Source: Saccharibacillus endophyticus (GTDB lineage Bacteria; Bacillota; Bacilli; Paenibacillales; Paenibacillaceae). Taken from it: DNA of 64,000 nucleotides. The translations under genes were made by a program, and so were the position numbers. The stretch covers positions 62,001 to 126,000 of the forward strand of contig NZ_JAAZWE010000002.1 in NCBI RefSeq assembly GCF_013185185.1, written 5' to 3'. The notes beneath the pieces are model-generated. The model did not search any database, was not told the DNA's origin, and was given only the letters and a program-made list of their open reading frames with translations. Below, piece by piece: positions 36,085 through 45,916 of the stretch; positions within the stretch are counted from its first letter, which is position 1, and each line of letters begins with the position of its first letter.

Positions 36085-37502
36085 ATCGTTTGTTCTCCCA
36101 GCAGGACATCAACGAGCAAGTTTCCGCTAGGAAGCAGCAGATCGTCAGGCACGTTTTGTCCATTCGTGATGTAAGAATACTTGAGCGGGTAGCGATAGAG
36201 CAAGCTAAAAATACTGCCAAAGCTGCCCGTCTCATCGGCTTTGGTAAAGATCACTTTGTCGAGCTTGTACTGGTTGAAGTTATCCGTAATTTCTGCCATA
36301 TCCTTATATTTGGATGTGAGGCTGAGCACGAGATAAGTCTCGCTGTACTCGGCGGGAGCGATCAGCGCCTGAAGCTCGGATACCAGCATCTCATTTCGAT
36401 AATTACGTCCTGCCGTATCCATGAGAATGAGATCGCAGCTTTCAAGCTTCTGAAAAGCTCTCTGCAAATCCCCCGGCGATTGCACCACTTCAAGAGGAAC
36501 ATTGAGAATGGACGCATAAGTTCGAAGCTGTTCAATAGCGGAGATCCGGTAGGTATCCGATGTAATAAAGCCGACTTTCCGCTTTTTCTTGAACATCTGC
36601 TCTGCAGCCAATTTCGCAATCGTCGTCGTTTTTCCGACACCGGTAGGACCGGCAATGTAAACAATGCGAGTATCGTCGCCAATTCCCCCTCCTTCACGAT
36701 TCTCGGTGAAGGTACGAATCTCCTGCTGAAACTCCTCGGCCGAAGAATTCGAAAAGGCAGGACCTTCCTTGGAGCGTACCCGATCCAGCCAATCCTGGAT
36801 CAATGCTTCATCCACATGCTGCTCTCTAAGCTGCACAAGCAGCTTGTCCAGATTTTCCGGCATTGGATCCGATTCATCATGATTGCGTGAAAGTTTGTCG
36901 ATCATTAGGCGCATCTGATGCAGTTCTTCATAAAGTCGATCTTCCCGTGCCGGCATGCCGTCGCCTTGGAAGTTGCGGATGCTTCGCTCCAATTGGCGCT
37001 GCTGCTCAGCTTGCAATGTCGAACCAGGCTCTTCTTGAGTAATTGGAGTCCTGGATGGGACCGCCGCCAAAACGCTCCCACTAGACAAATTATCGGAAGA
37101 TTGGGCCTCAGGTTTTATACGTAGGTCCTCAAGACCCTGATTTAAAGAAGAAACTGCGACATTTTTCCCACTCAAAGAAGAAGATTCGACAGATTCAGTA
37201 TCTGGTTTTTGCAGATTCGCTGCATTGCTGGCTTTCCGGTAAGCGCCGGCGCCCGCGCTTCGCGGAATAGCCGCCGGAACGGGGAGCGGAGCCGCTGCGG
37301 CTTTTGGCCGAGCAGGCTCCGTTTCTTTTTTATCACTTTCAAGCGCGGCCACGACTTCCAATCTTTTTTTACCGAATAGGCCGAATACTCCGCCGACTTT
37401 CGTTTCTTTGGTGCTCAGAATGACGGCGTCCGATCCGAGATCCGTTCGAATTTTTTGCATGGCTTCGATCATGGTCTCGACTACATAACGCTTTACGATC
37501 AT
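36081..37502 (-). CDS. flhF: Signal recognition particle-like GTPase FlhF
   Basis: A 473-residue SRP-type GTPase that places flagella. A basic N-terminal domain of about 60 residues (VKRYVVETMIEAMQKIRTDL) is followed by a disordered linker of about 120 residues. The NG domain has [36 protein letters not shown] and FTKADETGSFG. ATG start overlaps the flhA stop by 4 nt. FlhG is encoded directly downstream, also with overlap. Confidence 0.97.
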   Translation of the reverse strand: MIVKRYVVETMIEAMQKIRTDLGSDAVILSTKETKVGGVFGLFGKKRLEVVAALESDKKETEPARPKAAAAPLPVPAAIPRSAGAGAYRKASNAANLQKPDTESVESSSLSGKNVAVSSLNQGLEDLRIKPEAQSSDNLSSGSVLAAVPSRTPITQEEPGSTLQAEQQRQLERSIRNFQGDGMPAREDRLYEELHQMRLMIDKLSRNHDESDPMPENLDKLLVQLREQHVDEALIQDWLDRVRSKEGPAFSNSSAEEFQQEIRTFTENREGGGIGDDTRIVYIAGPTGVGKTTTIAKLAAEQMFKKKRKVGFITSDTYRISAIEQLRTYASILNVPLEVVQSPGDLQRAFQKLESCDLILMDTAGRNYRNEMLVSELQALIAPAEYSETYLVLSLTSKYKDMAEITDNFNQYKLDKVIFTKADETGSFGSIFSLLYRYPLKYSYITNGQNVPDDLLLPSGNLLVDVLLGEQTI

Positions 37503-39535
37503 AAGTTCACCACTCCGACACTTTGAATTTCGACACTCGGTTCAAGCTCGCTATAGGAAAGCACCGGAATGTCCTGCATCGTACGCTCGATAATTTGGCG
37601 CATATACATACGGATCGTCGGCGAAGCAAGCAGGATCGGCTGTTGACCGGACTGAACGGCACGGTTCACTTGCTCGGTCAACTTCTGATACACCGTTTGG
37701 GTAGATACCGGATCAAGCGCCAGATAGCTTCCCTGTTCGCTCTGCTGTACGCTTTCCGCAATCTTCTTCTCCAGATTCGGTCCTACCGTAATCACGCGCA
37801 TCGTTTCCCCTTGCTGAGTAAACTGCTGCGTAATTTGACGGGACAAGGCTTGACGCACATATTCCGTCAAGATGTCCGGGTCCTTGGTGTACGTACCGTA
37901 ATCTGCCAATGTCTCGAAGATCGTAACCATGTCGCGAATCGAGATTTTTTCTTTAAGCAGCTTAATGAGCACCTTCTGAACATCGCCGATTCCCAATACG
38001 GAAGGAATAAGCTCGTCCACCAATACCGGATAGCTTTCCTTGAGATTGTCGATCAGTGCCCTCGTTTCTTGACGGCCAAGCAGTTCGTGCGCGTGACGCT
38101 TCACGAGCTCCGTCAGGTGAGTTGCTACGACCGATGGCGGATCGACAACGGTATAACCGGATAACTCCGCCCGTTCTTTGGTAGCTTCATCAATCCAGAG
38201 AGCCGGGAGACCGAAAGCAGGCTCCATCGTCTCGATCCCGCTGATGCTTTCATCATCGAAGCCTGGACTCATCGCCAGGTAATGGTTGAGCAGCAGCTCG
38301 CCACGACCTACGATATTGCCTTTGATTTTGATGACGTATTCGTTCGGCCTCAGTTGAATATTGTCGCGAATCCGGATAACCGGAACGACAAGACCCAACT
38401 CAAGGGCACATTGACGCCGAATCATAATGATCCGATCCAGCAAGTCTCCACCCTGCTGCATATCCGCCAGCGGAATCAAACCATAACCGAATTCGAATTC
38501 GATCGGATCGATCTGCAACAGACTGACCACACTCTCCGGGCTTCGAACTTCTTCGATCTGTTGCTCTTCTTCCTGTAATTCTTCCTCGACTTGCTTTTGA
38601 TTCAGGTTGGTCTGCATCCGCCTTGCCGCGAAAAACAATAGACCCGAAAGAGGCAATGTGGAGAACCAGTGAATCGGAGTCAAAATGCCGAGCAACGCGA
38701 TAGCCGCAGCTACGATATAAAGCAGTTTCGGATAAGAAAAGAGCTGACCGACGACATCATCGGCCAAGTTTCCTTCCGAAGTGGCACGAGTCACGATCAG
38801 ACCGGAAGCTGTAGAAATGAGCAGCGCCGGGATCTGGCTGACCAATCCGTCGCCGATCGTCAAAATCGAATACGTCGACAACGCGTCTGAGAAAGGCATG
38901 CCGTGAATGGTCATCCCGATAATAAAACCGCCGACCAAGTTGATGATCAGCAGGATGATGCTGGCAATCGCATCACCTTTAACGAATTTACTTGCACCGT
39001 CCATTGCACCGTAGAAGTCCGCTTCGCGCTCGATTTTAGAACGTCTTTCCCGCGCCTGCTGCTCATTGATCAGGCCGGCGTTCAGATCGGCGTCAATGCT
39101 CATCTGCTTGCCGGGCATCGCGTCGAGCGTAAAGCGCGCTCCTACTTCGGCTACGCGTTCAGAACCTTTGACAATAACGATAAACTGGACAGCAACCAGA
39201 ATCAGGAACACGATAAATCCGATTGCGATTTCTCCGCCCGCGACAAACTCGCCGAAGGTCGCGACAACCGACCCTGCATCCGCCTGGCCCAGGATCAATT
39301 TGGTCGTCGAAATATTAAGCGACAACCGGAAAAGCGTGGTGATCAGCAGCAAAGCCGGGAAAATCGAGAACTGTAACGCTTCTTTGGTGCTCATGGCGAG
39401 CAGCATGATCAACATGGCAACGGCAATATTGATGACGATTAAAATATCGAGCAGCCAGGTGGGAATGGGCAGAATCATCATCAGAACGATTCCAAGCACA
39501 CCGGCAAGAATCACTATGTCCGTTTTCTTCATCAT
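37499..39535 (-). CDS. flhA: Flagellar export gate protein FlhA
   Basis: A 678-residue core of the type III export gate. The first half (to about 310) has about eight membrane helices and the FHIPEP-region sequence SERVAEVGARFTLDAMPGKQ with MSIDADLNAGLI. The second half is the cytosolic domain that docks chaperones and substrates. Two adjacent ATGs follow CGGAGGGAGAAA; I keep the first. It is a strong match over the whole length. Confidence 0.98.
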   Translation of the reverse strand: MMKKTDIVILAGVLGIVLMMILPIPTWLLDILIVINIAVAMLIMLLAMSTKEALQFSIFPALLLITTLFRLSLNISTTKLILGQADAGSVVATFGEFVAGGEIAIGFIVFLILVAVQFIVIVKGSERVAEVGARFTLDAMPGKQMSIDADLNAGLINEQQARERRSKIEREADFYGAMDGASKFVKGDAIASIILLIINLVGGFIIGMTIHGMPFSDALSTYSILTIGDGLVSQIPALLISTASGLIVTRATSEGNLADDVVGQLFSYPKLLYIVAAAIALLGILTPIHWFSTLPLSGLLFFAARRMQTNLNQKQVEEELQEEEQQIEEVRSPESVVSLLQIDPIEFEFGYGLIPLADMQQGGDLLDRIIMIRRQCALELGLVVPVIRIRDNIQLRPNEYVIKIKGNIVGRGELLLNHYLAMSPGFDDESISGIETMEPAFGLPALWIDEATKERAELSGYTVVDPPSVVATHLTELVKRHAHELLGRQETRALIDNLKESYPVLVDELIPSVLGIGDVQKVLIKLLKEKISIRDMVTIFETLADYGTYTKDPDILTEYVRQALSRQITQQFTQQGETMRVITVGPNLEKKIAESVQQSEQGSYLALDPVSTQTVYQKLTEQVNRAVQSGQQPILLASPTIRMYMRQIIERTMQDIPVLSYSELEPSVEIQSVGVVNL

Positions 39536-39554
39536 TTTCTCCCTCCGGGCTCGA

Positions 39555-40643
39555 TTACTTCACTTTACCTTTTAGTTTATATACATAAGCCAGCACTTCG
39601 GCCACCGCCTGGAACAGATCTGCGGGCACCGTATCCCCAATCTCGGCCTGAGCGAATAGTGCGCGTGCCAGCGGCTTGTTTTCCATAATCAAGACGCCGT
39701 TGTCTTTTGCGATCTCCCTAATGCGTAACGCAACGAAATCCTGTCCTTTTGCCACGACTTCCGGAGCCTGCATTTGATCGCCGTCGTATTTGAGCGCTAC
39801 CGCATAATGCGTAGGGTTCGTGATGATGACATCGGCGGTCGGAACGTCCTGCATCATCCGCTGCATCGCCATCCGGCGCTGCCGTTCGCGAATTTTGCCT
39901 TTGATCATCGGATCGCCTTCCGCTTTCTTGTATTCGTCTTTGATATCTTGCTTGGACATCCGGATGCTTTTCTCGAATTCGAATTTCTGGTACATAAAGT
40001 CGAATGCCGCCAGAACGATCAATGCCGCGCCGATTTTGATTCCCAGAGATACGGTTGTAGAAGCGGCAAAACCGAGTATATCTTCGAGCGACATGGCGTG
40101 CAGGATAGAGATCACGCTCATTTGACCTTGAAGAGTCGTAAAAACCAAGAACCCGATTACCGACATTTTGAGCAGGGATTTAAGAAGTTCCACGATCGAA
40201 CGAAGCGAGAACAAGTTTTTGGCGCCTTTGATCGGATCCAGCTTGCTGAATTTCGGCTTAAGGCCTTCCGCTACAAACAATAATCCGTATTGACCGAAGC
40301 TTGCCAAAATATCGATCAGAATAACCGCGATAAAAATAGGAGCCAACAGCTTCATGATTTCCAGCATATACTGCATCATCATGTTCATCACATTGTCGAC
40401 CGTAATTTCCATGATGATCCGATTGGTGAAAACGTCAGTGAACATGTGGGTGATAGCGGTACGAAAGTTTTCGCCGAAGATCATCAGCATGACCATGCAA
40501 GCCAACAGCAAGATCGATCCCGGCAATTCCTGACTTTTTGCAACCTGGCCCTTTTTCCGGCTTTCGTCGCGTTTTTTGGGCGTTGCTTTTTCCGTCTTTT
40601 CACCCGCGAACATCTGGAGGTCGAGTTTGTGCCTAAGCTCCAA
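39555..40643 (-). CDS. flhB: Flagellar export switch protein FlhB
   Basis: A 362-residue membrane protein that switches export from hook to filament. It opens with the cytosolic EKTEKATPKKRDESRKKGQ, then four membrane helices. The cytosolic domain contains the self-cleaving NPTHY motif (IITNPTHYAVALKYDG). It starts with TTG preceded by GGAGGCGGGAAGC. FlhB works with the hook-ruler FliK encoded upstream in this operon. Confidence 0.97.
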   Translation of the reverse strand: MELRHKLDLQMFAGEKTEKATPKKRDESRKKGQVAKSQELPGSILLLACMVMLMIFGENFRTAITHMFTDVFTNRIIMEITVDNVMNMMMQYMLEIMKLLAPIFIAVILIDILASFGQYGLLFVAEGLKPKFSKLDPIKGAKNLFSLRSIVELLKSLLKMSVIGFLVFTTLQGQMSVISILHAMSLEDILGFAASTTVSLGIKIGAALIVLAAFDFMYQKFEFEKSIRMSKQDIKDEYKKAEGDPMIKGKIRERQRRMAMQRMMQDVPTADVIITNPTHYAVALKYDGDQMQAPEVVAKGQDFVALRIREIAKDNGVLIMENKPLARALFAQAEIGDTVPADLFQAVAEVLAYVYKLKGKVK

Positions 40644-40671
40644 GCTTCCCGCCTCCTCTCGCTGTCATTCG

Positions 40672-41472
40672 TTATCCACCTGACCCGGGCCGCTCTCCGA
40701 CTGTTCCCAAAAATCCTTGCATAGTCTCAGCCATCAATGAAAATAAATTATCGAAAATATAAGTCAAACTCGGCATTAACAATAAAAGTAGAATAAGCCC
40801 TACTATAATCTTTATCGGAATGCCGATAACAAAGATATTGAACTGAGGAGCAGTTTTGGCCAGAAAGCCCAAGCCTACATCAGTCAAAAACAAAGCGACG
40901 ACGATAGGAGCAGCCATTTGAAAAGCGATTACCATGGCAGCCGCGAAAGCTTTCAGAAAAAATTCCATCAAGTTTCCGTTGGAGATCTCCGTAAATAATC
41001 GATTATCGATCGGAACCCAGCTGTAGCTGTAGACGATAGCGTCCAATAACCGATGGTGTCCGTTCATCGCCAAGAAAAGAAGCATCGCGATCATATACTT
41101 GAATTGGCCTGTAAGCGGCGTGACCATTCCGGTCGTCGGATCGAATACGGTCGCCATGCCGAAGCCGATTTGGATATCCAGGATCGCGCCCGCGATTTGG
41201 ATCGAGATCAAAATCAGGTTTGCCACATATCCGAGCATCAGTCCGATCAATATTTCCCGCACGATCAAAAGCACGTAACTACCGTCGAAAGCCGCCGTTT
41301 GGTTAGTCCCGAAGCTGAGATACACTAAAATCGCTACGATCGTTGCCAGTCCCACTTTGAAGCGGGTCGGGACGTTTCTTGAAGAAATCAAAGGCGCTAC
41401 GATAAAGAATGACGTAATCCGACAAAACATAAGCAAAAAAACCGGAAAAGCCTGCATCAACGTTGTCATCAT
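40672..41472 (-). CDS. fliR: Flagellar export protein FliR
   Basis: A 266-residue integral membrane subunit of the FliPQR export pore. Several hydrophobic helices are seen (VFLLMFCRITSFFIVAPLIS, IVGLILLLLLMPSLTYIF). It begins MMTTLMQAF; the upstream site is weak (AAGG), so the start could shift by one codon. It lies 9 nt after fliQ and 28 nt before flhB. Confidence 0.96.
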   Translation of the reverse strand: MMTTLMQAFPVFLLMFCRITSFFIVAPLISSRNVPTRFKVGLATIVAILVYLSFGTNQTAAFDGSYVLLIVREILIGLMLGYVANLILISIQIAGAILDIQIGFGMATVFDPTTGMVTPLTGQFKYMIAMLLFLAMNGHHRLLDAIVYSYSWVPIDNRLFTEISNGNLMEFFLKAFAAAMVIAFQMAAPIVVALFLTDVGLGFLAKTAPQFNIFVIGIPIKIIVGLILLLLLMPSLTYIFDNLFSLMAETMQGFLGTVGERPGSGG

Positions 41473-41481
41473 AAACCGGCC

Positions 41482-41751
41482 TTACCCTATATAGAGATAC
41501 AGGTTATTTAAAATGTTGTACGTGAAATCGACGAGCGTATTTAAAATCCATGGACCGAAGACCAGAACAGAAAACATAACCGCCACGATTTTCGGCACGA
41601 ATGCCAGCGTCTGTTCTTGAATCTGCGTCGTCGCTTGAAATATGCTGACAATCAAACCTACGACCAGTGCCAGAATCAACATTGGAGCACTGGCTTTCAA
41701 TACCACGTATATGGCTTGACCGGCAAGACCGATAATGAAGTTTGAATCCAT
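41482..41751 (-). CDS. fliQ: Flagellar export protein FliQ
   Basis: An 89-residue subunit of the export pore with two membrane helices (about 15-37 and 50-73). The segment VGLIVSIFQATTQIQEQTLAF is typical. ATG follows GGAGGAGTAAC. It sits between fliP and fliR, as in all fla operons. Confidence 0.97.
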   Translation of the reverse strand: MDSNFIIGLAGQAIYVVLKASAPMLILALVVGLIVSIFQATTQIQEQTLAFVPKIVAVMFSVLVFGPWILNTLVDFTYNILNNLYLYIG

Positions 41752-41789
41752 GTTACTCCTCCTCCCGAGTTTATCTGATCCCTGCTGCC

Positions 41790-42563
41790 TTATCCCGAAT
41801 CAAAACTGAGGAGCAGCGATTTGACGACCAGATACCATCCATCCACAAGCACGAACAACAAAATCTTGAACGGCAGCGAAATGACAGTCGGCGGAAGCAT
41901 CATCATCCCCATCGCCATAAGGGTACTGGATACGACGATGTCAATGACAAGAAACGGAATGTAAATCATAAAGCCCATCTGGAATGCTGTTTTCATCTCG
42001 CTTATGGCATAAGCAGGTACCATGACGGTAAGCGGGATATCCTGGAAACGTTCCGGTTTCTCCGCACCCGTATAATCCATGAACAAAAGCAAATCTTTTT
42101 CGCGCGTATGCTTGAACATGAATTCCTTCATTGGAACCGATGCCTGATCCAGAGCTTCCATCTGCGTCAACTCGCCTCGTATGTAAGGCTGTAACGCCGT
42201 GTCATTGATGGAAGAGAGCGTAGGTGACATAATAAAAAGCGTTAAAAAAAGTGCCAGTCCCACGAGCACCTGATTCGGCGGCATTTGCTGCGTACCGAGC
42301 GACGTTCTGACGAAACTGAGCACAATGACTATACGTGTAAAGCTGGTCATCAGAACCAAAACCGCGGGAGCGATACTGATGATGGTAATCATGAGCAAGA
42401 CCGACAAGGTACTGGTTGCCGGGGCTCCGTCCGAATCCCCGCCTATCTGAAGATCGATATTGGGAATCGGGTTTTCCGTGCCGGTCGCGTGAGCGGTCGG
42501 CAAAACTTGAATAAATAGAACGGCAATCAATAAAGCAAACGTAATCGTTAATTTTTTTTTCAT
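41790..42563 (-). CDS. fliP: Flagellar export protein FliP
   Basis: A 257-residue export-pore subunit. An N-terminal cleavable signal peptide (about 1-26, ending TAHA) is followed by membrane helices. The family region MTSFTRIVIVLSFVRTSLGT is present, as are QMPPNQVLVGLALFLT and VMVPAYAISEMKTAFQ. The ATG overlaps the end of fliO by 4 nt. Confidence 0.98.
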   Translation of the reverse strand: MKKKLTITFALLIAVLFIQVLPTAHATGTENPIPNIDLQIGGDSDGAPATSTLSVLLMITIISIAPAVLVLMTSFTRIVIVLSFVRTSLGTQQMPPNQVLVGLALFLTLFIMSPTLSSINDTALQPYIRGELTQMEALDQASVPMKEFMFKHTREKDLLLFMDYTGAEKPERFQDIPLTVMVPAYAISEMKTAFQMGFMIYIPFLVIDIVVSSTLMAMGMMMLPPTVISLPFKILLFVLVDGWYLVVKSLLLSFDSG

Positions 42564-43102
42564 GGTTCCCTCGATCGGTCAACAGATTCCTCTTTTTCCA
42601 GCAAATCGTCGACCTTGCGTCGACGGTCCGAAGCTTCCCGCAAGCGGGTCTCGAACAATTGCTGGAACGAAGATGAATCGAGCTCCTCCGTCTCGGAAGG
42701 AGTATTCGATCCGTTTCGGAATCTGGATGTGAGTTTCTCCGCCCAAACGGGCAGAGCGATGTTCGGGCCGGCAGATTCCTGCTCCAATGCCCCGATCAAC
42801 ATCTCGACTTCCTCGGCATCAGAAATTTTATCGATCAACGAAATGTTTTCACCGACGCCGATCAAATAAATACTTCCGCCGATTTCGACGATTTGCAGCG
42901 ATTTGTTTTGGCCGAGGCCGACTCCGCCGAGTGTACGGACAGAGCGGCCGCCAAACCAACCCCGATTTTTTTTCCCCAAGTAACGGATCAAAAAAACAAT
43001 AAGGGCGACGATCGCGATCAGGACGAAGATTACCCATACCAGATACGAATATACGCCGGTATCCGCCGAGAAATTCGGCTGGCCTTCGCTCAATAACAGC
43101 AT
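42560..43102 (-). CDS. fliO: Flagellar export assembly protein FliO (FliZ)
   Basis: A 180-residue single-pass membrane protein that helps assemble the FliP ring. The membrane helix lies about 19-43. A cytosolic domain with VRTLGGVGLGQNKSLQIVEI and GGSIYLIGVGENISLI follows, then a charged coiled tail. ATG start. The position between cheY and fliP matches the Bacillus fliZ gene. Confidence 0.93.
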   Translation of the reverse strand: MLLLSEGQPNFSADTGVYSYLVWVIFVLIAIVALIVFLIRYLGKKNRGWFGGRSVRTLGGVGLGQNKSLQIVEIGGSIYLIGVGENISLIDKISDAEEVEMLIGALEQESAGPNIALPVWAEKLTSRFRNGSNTPSETEELDSSSFQQLFETRLREASDRRRKVDDLLEKEESVDRSREP

Positions 43103-43114
43103 AGGCGGCGTTCC

Positions 43115-43480
43115 TTACGCGCCAAGCGTTTTGTTGATCGCCTCGATAACACGGTCGGATTGGAACGGTTTAACGATAAAGTCTTTTGCGCCCGCTTGAA
43201 TCGCGTCGATAACCATTGCTTGTTGGCCCATGGCCGAGCACATAATGACTTTAGCCGCCGCATCCAGCTTTTTGATTTCTTTCAGTGCAGCGATTCCGTC
43301 CATTTCCGGCATCGTGATATCCATCGTGATCAGGTCCGGTTTGAGCTCCTTGAATTTTTCTACGGCTTGCGAGCCGTCTTGAGCTTCGCCTACGACCTCG
43401 AATCCATTTTTAGTCAGGATATCTCTGATCATCATGCGCATGAAAGCTGCGTCGTCCACGATAAGAATACGGTTTGCCAT
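43115..43480 (-). CDS. cheY: Chemotaxis response regulator CheY
   Basis: A 121-residue single receiver domain. It shows the acidic pocket VDDAAFMR, the phospho-acceptor Asp in DLITMDITMPEMDG, and the Lys in GAKDFIVKPFQ. It binds FliM/FliY at the switch when phosphorylated. It lies between fliY and fliO, as in B. subtilis. ATG start after GGGAGGATTTTTAATCA. Confidence 0.98.
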   Translation of the reverse strand: MANRILIVDDAAFMRMMIRDILTKNGFEVVGEAQDGSQAVEKFKELKPDLITMDITMPEMDGIAALKEIKKLDAAAKVIMCSAMGQQAMVIDAIQAGAKDFIVKPFQSDRVIEAINKTLGA

Positions 43481-43508
43481 TGATTAAAAATCCTCCCTGT
43501 CGATTACG

Positions 43509-44846
43509 TTATTGTAAGTTTTGAATTCGGTCCCACTGACTGACGATATCCGTTACGCGAACGCCGAAGTTTTCGTCGATGACGACCACTTCCCCCTTGG
43601 CGATCAGCTTGTTGTTCACCAGAATGTCCACCGGTTCGCCGGCAAGCTTATCGAGCTCGACGATGGACCCCTGCGACAATTCGAGAATATCTTTAATCTG
43701 CTTTTGGGTCCTTCCTAATTCTACGGTGACTTTAAGGGGAATGTCCATCAGTAATCCTAAATTATTTTCGTCCCCTTGTCCGTAACCGCCGTTCTGAAGA
43801 TTGCCGAACTGTACGGGCTGCACGTTGACGTTGCGTCCCGCATTCCCGTAATGGTTCGGCTGAGGCGGTTGCTGCTGCATCGGCATCTGTCCATAAGCCG
43901 GATACTGCATGCCGTAGTCAGGCTGCATGCCTGGAGCTCCGTACCCCGGATAAGGCGGTTGCTGCTGCATCGGTGCCCCGTAAGGCGGCATCCCTTGCGG
44001 TTGTTGTTGCTGAGCAGAAGCTGCATACGGGTCCTGATAAGGCGTGTTCTGAACAGGCGGCTGTTGCTGAACCTGAGGCTCTGGAACAGGTGTTTGAACG
44101 GGAGGCTGAGCAGCAGCCACCTGCGGTTGCGGCGCAGGCGGCTCTTCTTCCGTCATTCCTCCGCCCAGAAGCATATCCACCATATTTTTAGCAAAATCAA
44201 CGGTAATCAATTGCATGAGCGTTGAATCAATCAAGTCTCCGATCAGGAGACGGAAAGAAACTTTGATAAGGGTCTCTTCGGCCGGCAGGTTGCTGACTCC
44301 GTCTCCGCTGCTGACATCCAGGATGTCGATAGCCGGAGGCGATATGTTGACAAAGCGATTAAAAATCGTAGACATGGACGTCGCAGAAGAACCCATCATT
44401 TGGTTCATGGCTTCTTGCACGGCGCTGATATGGATTTCGTTCAGCTCTTCATCCTGCGGATCCCCTTCCCCGCCGAGCATGAGGTCGGCAATGATCTGGG
44501 CATCTCTTGTCTTGATGACAAGCGAATTAATGCCTTGGAACCCATCGACATAGTTGACATGAATCGCGACATGCGGCTTTGGAAACTCCGATTCGAATTG
44601 GCTTCTTGTGATAATCGAAACTTTCGGCGTCGTGATATCAACTTTGCGACCAAGCAACGTCGACAATGCGGTAGCTGCGCTACCGAATGTGATGTTACCA
44701 ATTTCACCTAAAGCGTCCTGCTCAAGAGGAGTCAGAAAATCGTCGACGGTTTGATCGGCTCCCGCCGATGATCCTCCGTCATCCGATTCGGACTGTTTCA
44801 GCAAGGCGTCGATCTCTTCCTGGGACAAATAATCTTTACTCGTCAA
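43509..44846 (-). CDS. fliY: Flagellar switch phosphatase FliY with a Pro/Gln-rich linker
   Basis: A 445-residue C-ring protein. An N-terminal CheY-binding peptide (LSQEEIDALL) leads into a CheC-like domain with two phosphatase motifs, DALGEIGN (44-51) and SAVQEAMN (141-148). A Pro/Gln/Met/Tyr-rich linker spans about 233-362. The C-terminal FliN/SpoA domain is TVELGRTQKQIKDILELSQG onward. TTG start is chosen because AAGGAG lies 9 nt upstream; it overlaps fliM by 11 nt. B. subtilis FliY is about 378 residues, so the linker is expanded. Confidence 0.96.
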   Translation of the reverse strand: MTSKDYLSQEEIDALLKQSESDDGGSSAGADQTVDDFLTPLEQDALGEIGNITFGSAATALSTLLGRKVDITTPKVSIITRSQFESEFPKPHVAIHVNYVDGFQGINSLVIKTRDAQIIADLMLGGEGDPQDEELNEIHISAVQEAMNQMMGSSATSMSTIFNRFVNISPPAIDILDVSSGDGVSNLPAEETLIKVSFRLLIGDLIDSTLMQLITVDFAKNMVDMLLGGGMTEEEPPAPQPQVAAAQPPVQTPVPEPQVQQQPPVQNTPYQDPYAASAQQQQPQGMPPYGAPMQQQPPYPGYGAPGMQPDYGMQYPAYGQMPMQQQPPQPNHYGNAGRNVNVQPVQFGNLQNGGYGQGDENNLGLLMDIPLKVTVELGRTQKQIKDILELSQGSIVELDKLAGEPVDILVNNKLIAKGEVVVIDENFGVRVTDIVSQWDRIQNLQ

Positions 44847-45834
44847 ATTCCTCAACTCCTTCGTCGACGATCTCATCGATTTGCACGGCAATCCGGTCTT
44901 TGATCATGCCCGGACTTCCGATAAATTTCAGTCTTTCTCCGATACGGATGGCAAGGCCTTCTTCCGTAGCCTTATTCAGCGTAATCACGTCTCCCGGAGC
45001 CAAACTGAGAAATTCGCGAATCGTCAGTTGGGATTGTCCGAGCTCCGCAATGACCGGAAGAGCTGCGCGGGTTACGCGTTCACGCAGCGCTTCGAGTTCT
45101 TCTGGAGCGCGCGCCTTTTTTTGAGAAACGAACCAATGGTGTACGGACAACTTCGACATGATCGGCTCAATCACAACGTGCGGAATACACAAGTTGATCA
45201 TGCCGCTCGTGTCTCCTATTTTAGTACTAAGCGAAATCAAGGCGATCGTTTCGTTGGGCGAGACAATCTGCATAAACTGCGGGTTCGTTTCCAACGCTTC
45301 CATTCTTGGCGAAAGGTCATAAACCGTCTTCCATGCCTCCTGCAGGTTCTCCAGTGCCCGGCTGAAGATGCGCTCCATAATGATCGTTTCGATCTCGGTA
45401 AGCGCTCCTGGCTTAAGAGGGGCTGTTCCACTGCCTCCCAACATCCGATCCACCATCGCATAAGCGATGTTTGGATGGACTTCCAATACCATTCGTCCTT
45501 CCAATGGCTCCGCTTCGAAAATGTTCAGAACGGTCATTTTCGGAATGGAGCGAATGAATTCGTCGTAAGGCAATTGTTCAACCTGCACAACGCTGATTTG
45601 AACAAAAGTACGGAGTTGAGCGGAAAAATAAGTGGTTAGATTTCGCGCAAAGTTCTCGTGAATCCGGGTCAAACTCCGAATATGGTCTTTGGAAAAACGT
45701 ACAGCTCTTTTAAAATCATAGGAGCGGATCTTTCGTTGCGTTTCTTCTTTTTTGAGTTCTTCCGCATCCATTTCGCCTGAAGAAAGCGCGGCTAATAATG
45801 CGTCGATCTCGTTCTGGGATAATACATCAACCAA
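44836..45834 (-). CDS. fliM: Flagellar motor switch protein FliM
   Basis: A 332-residue C-ring protein, the same length as in B. subtilis. It begins with the CheY-P binding peptide VDVLSQNEIDALLAAL. A middle domain (RFSKDHIRSLTRIHENFARN and others) and a C-terminal SpoA-type domain follow. The TTG start fits GGAGGGGGTGAAAGG upstream; a GTG three codons earlier lies too close to that site. FliY overlaps its end. Confidence 0.96.
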   Translation of the reverse strand: MVDVLSQNEIDALLAALSSGEMDAEELKKEETQRKIRSYDFKRAVRFSKDHIRSLTRIHENFARNLTTYFSAQLRTFVQISVVQVEQLPYDEFIRSIPKMTVLNIFEAEPLEGRMVLEVHPNIAYAMVDRMLGGSGTAPLKPGALTEIETIIMERIFSRALENLQEAWKTVYDLSPRMEALETNPQFMQIVSPNETIALISLSTKIGDTSGMINLCIPHVVIEPIMSKLSVHHWFVSQKKARAPEELEALRERVTRAALPVIAELGQSQLTIREFLSLAPGDVITLNKATEEGLAIRIGERLKFIGSPGMIKDRIAVQIDEIVDEGVEEFDE

Positions 45835-45916
45835 ACCTTTCACCCCCTCCCATAGACACGGCCGCCCCGGCAGGCACGGCCATGAACTCACTCGGTCAAT
45901 CTAAAAGCAAAGCCTA

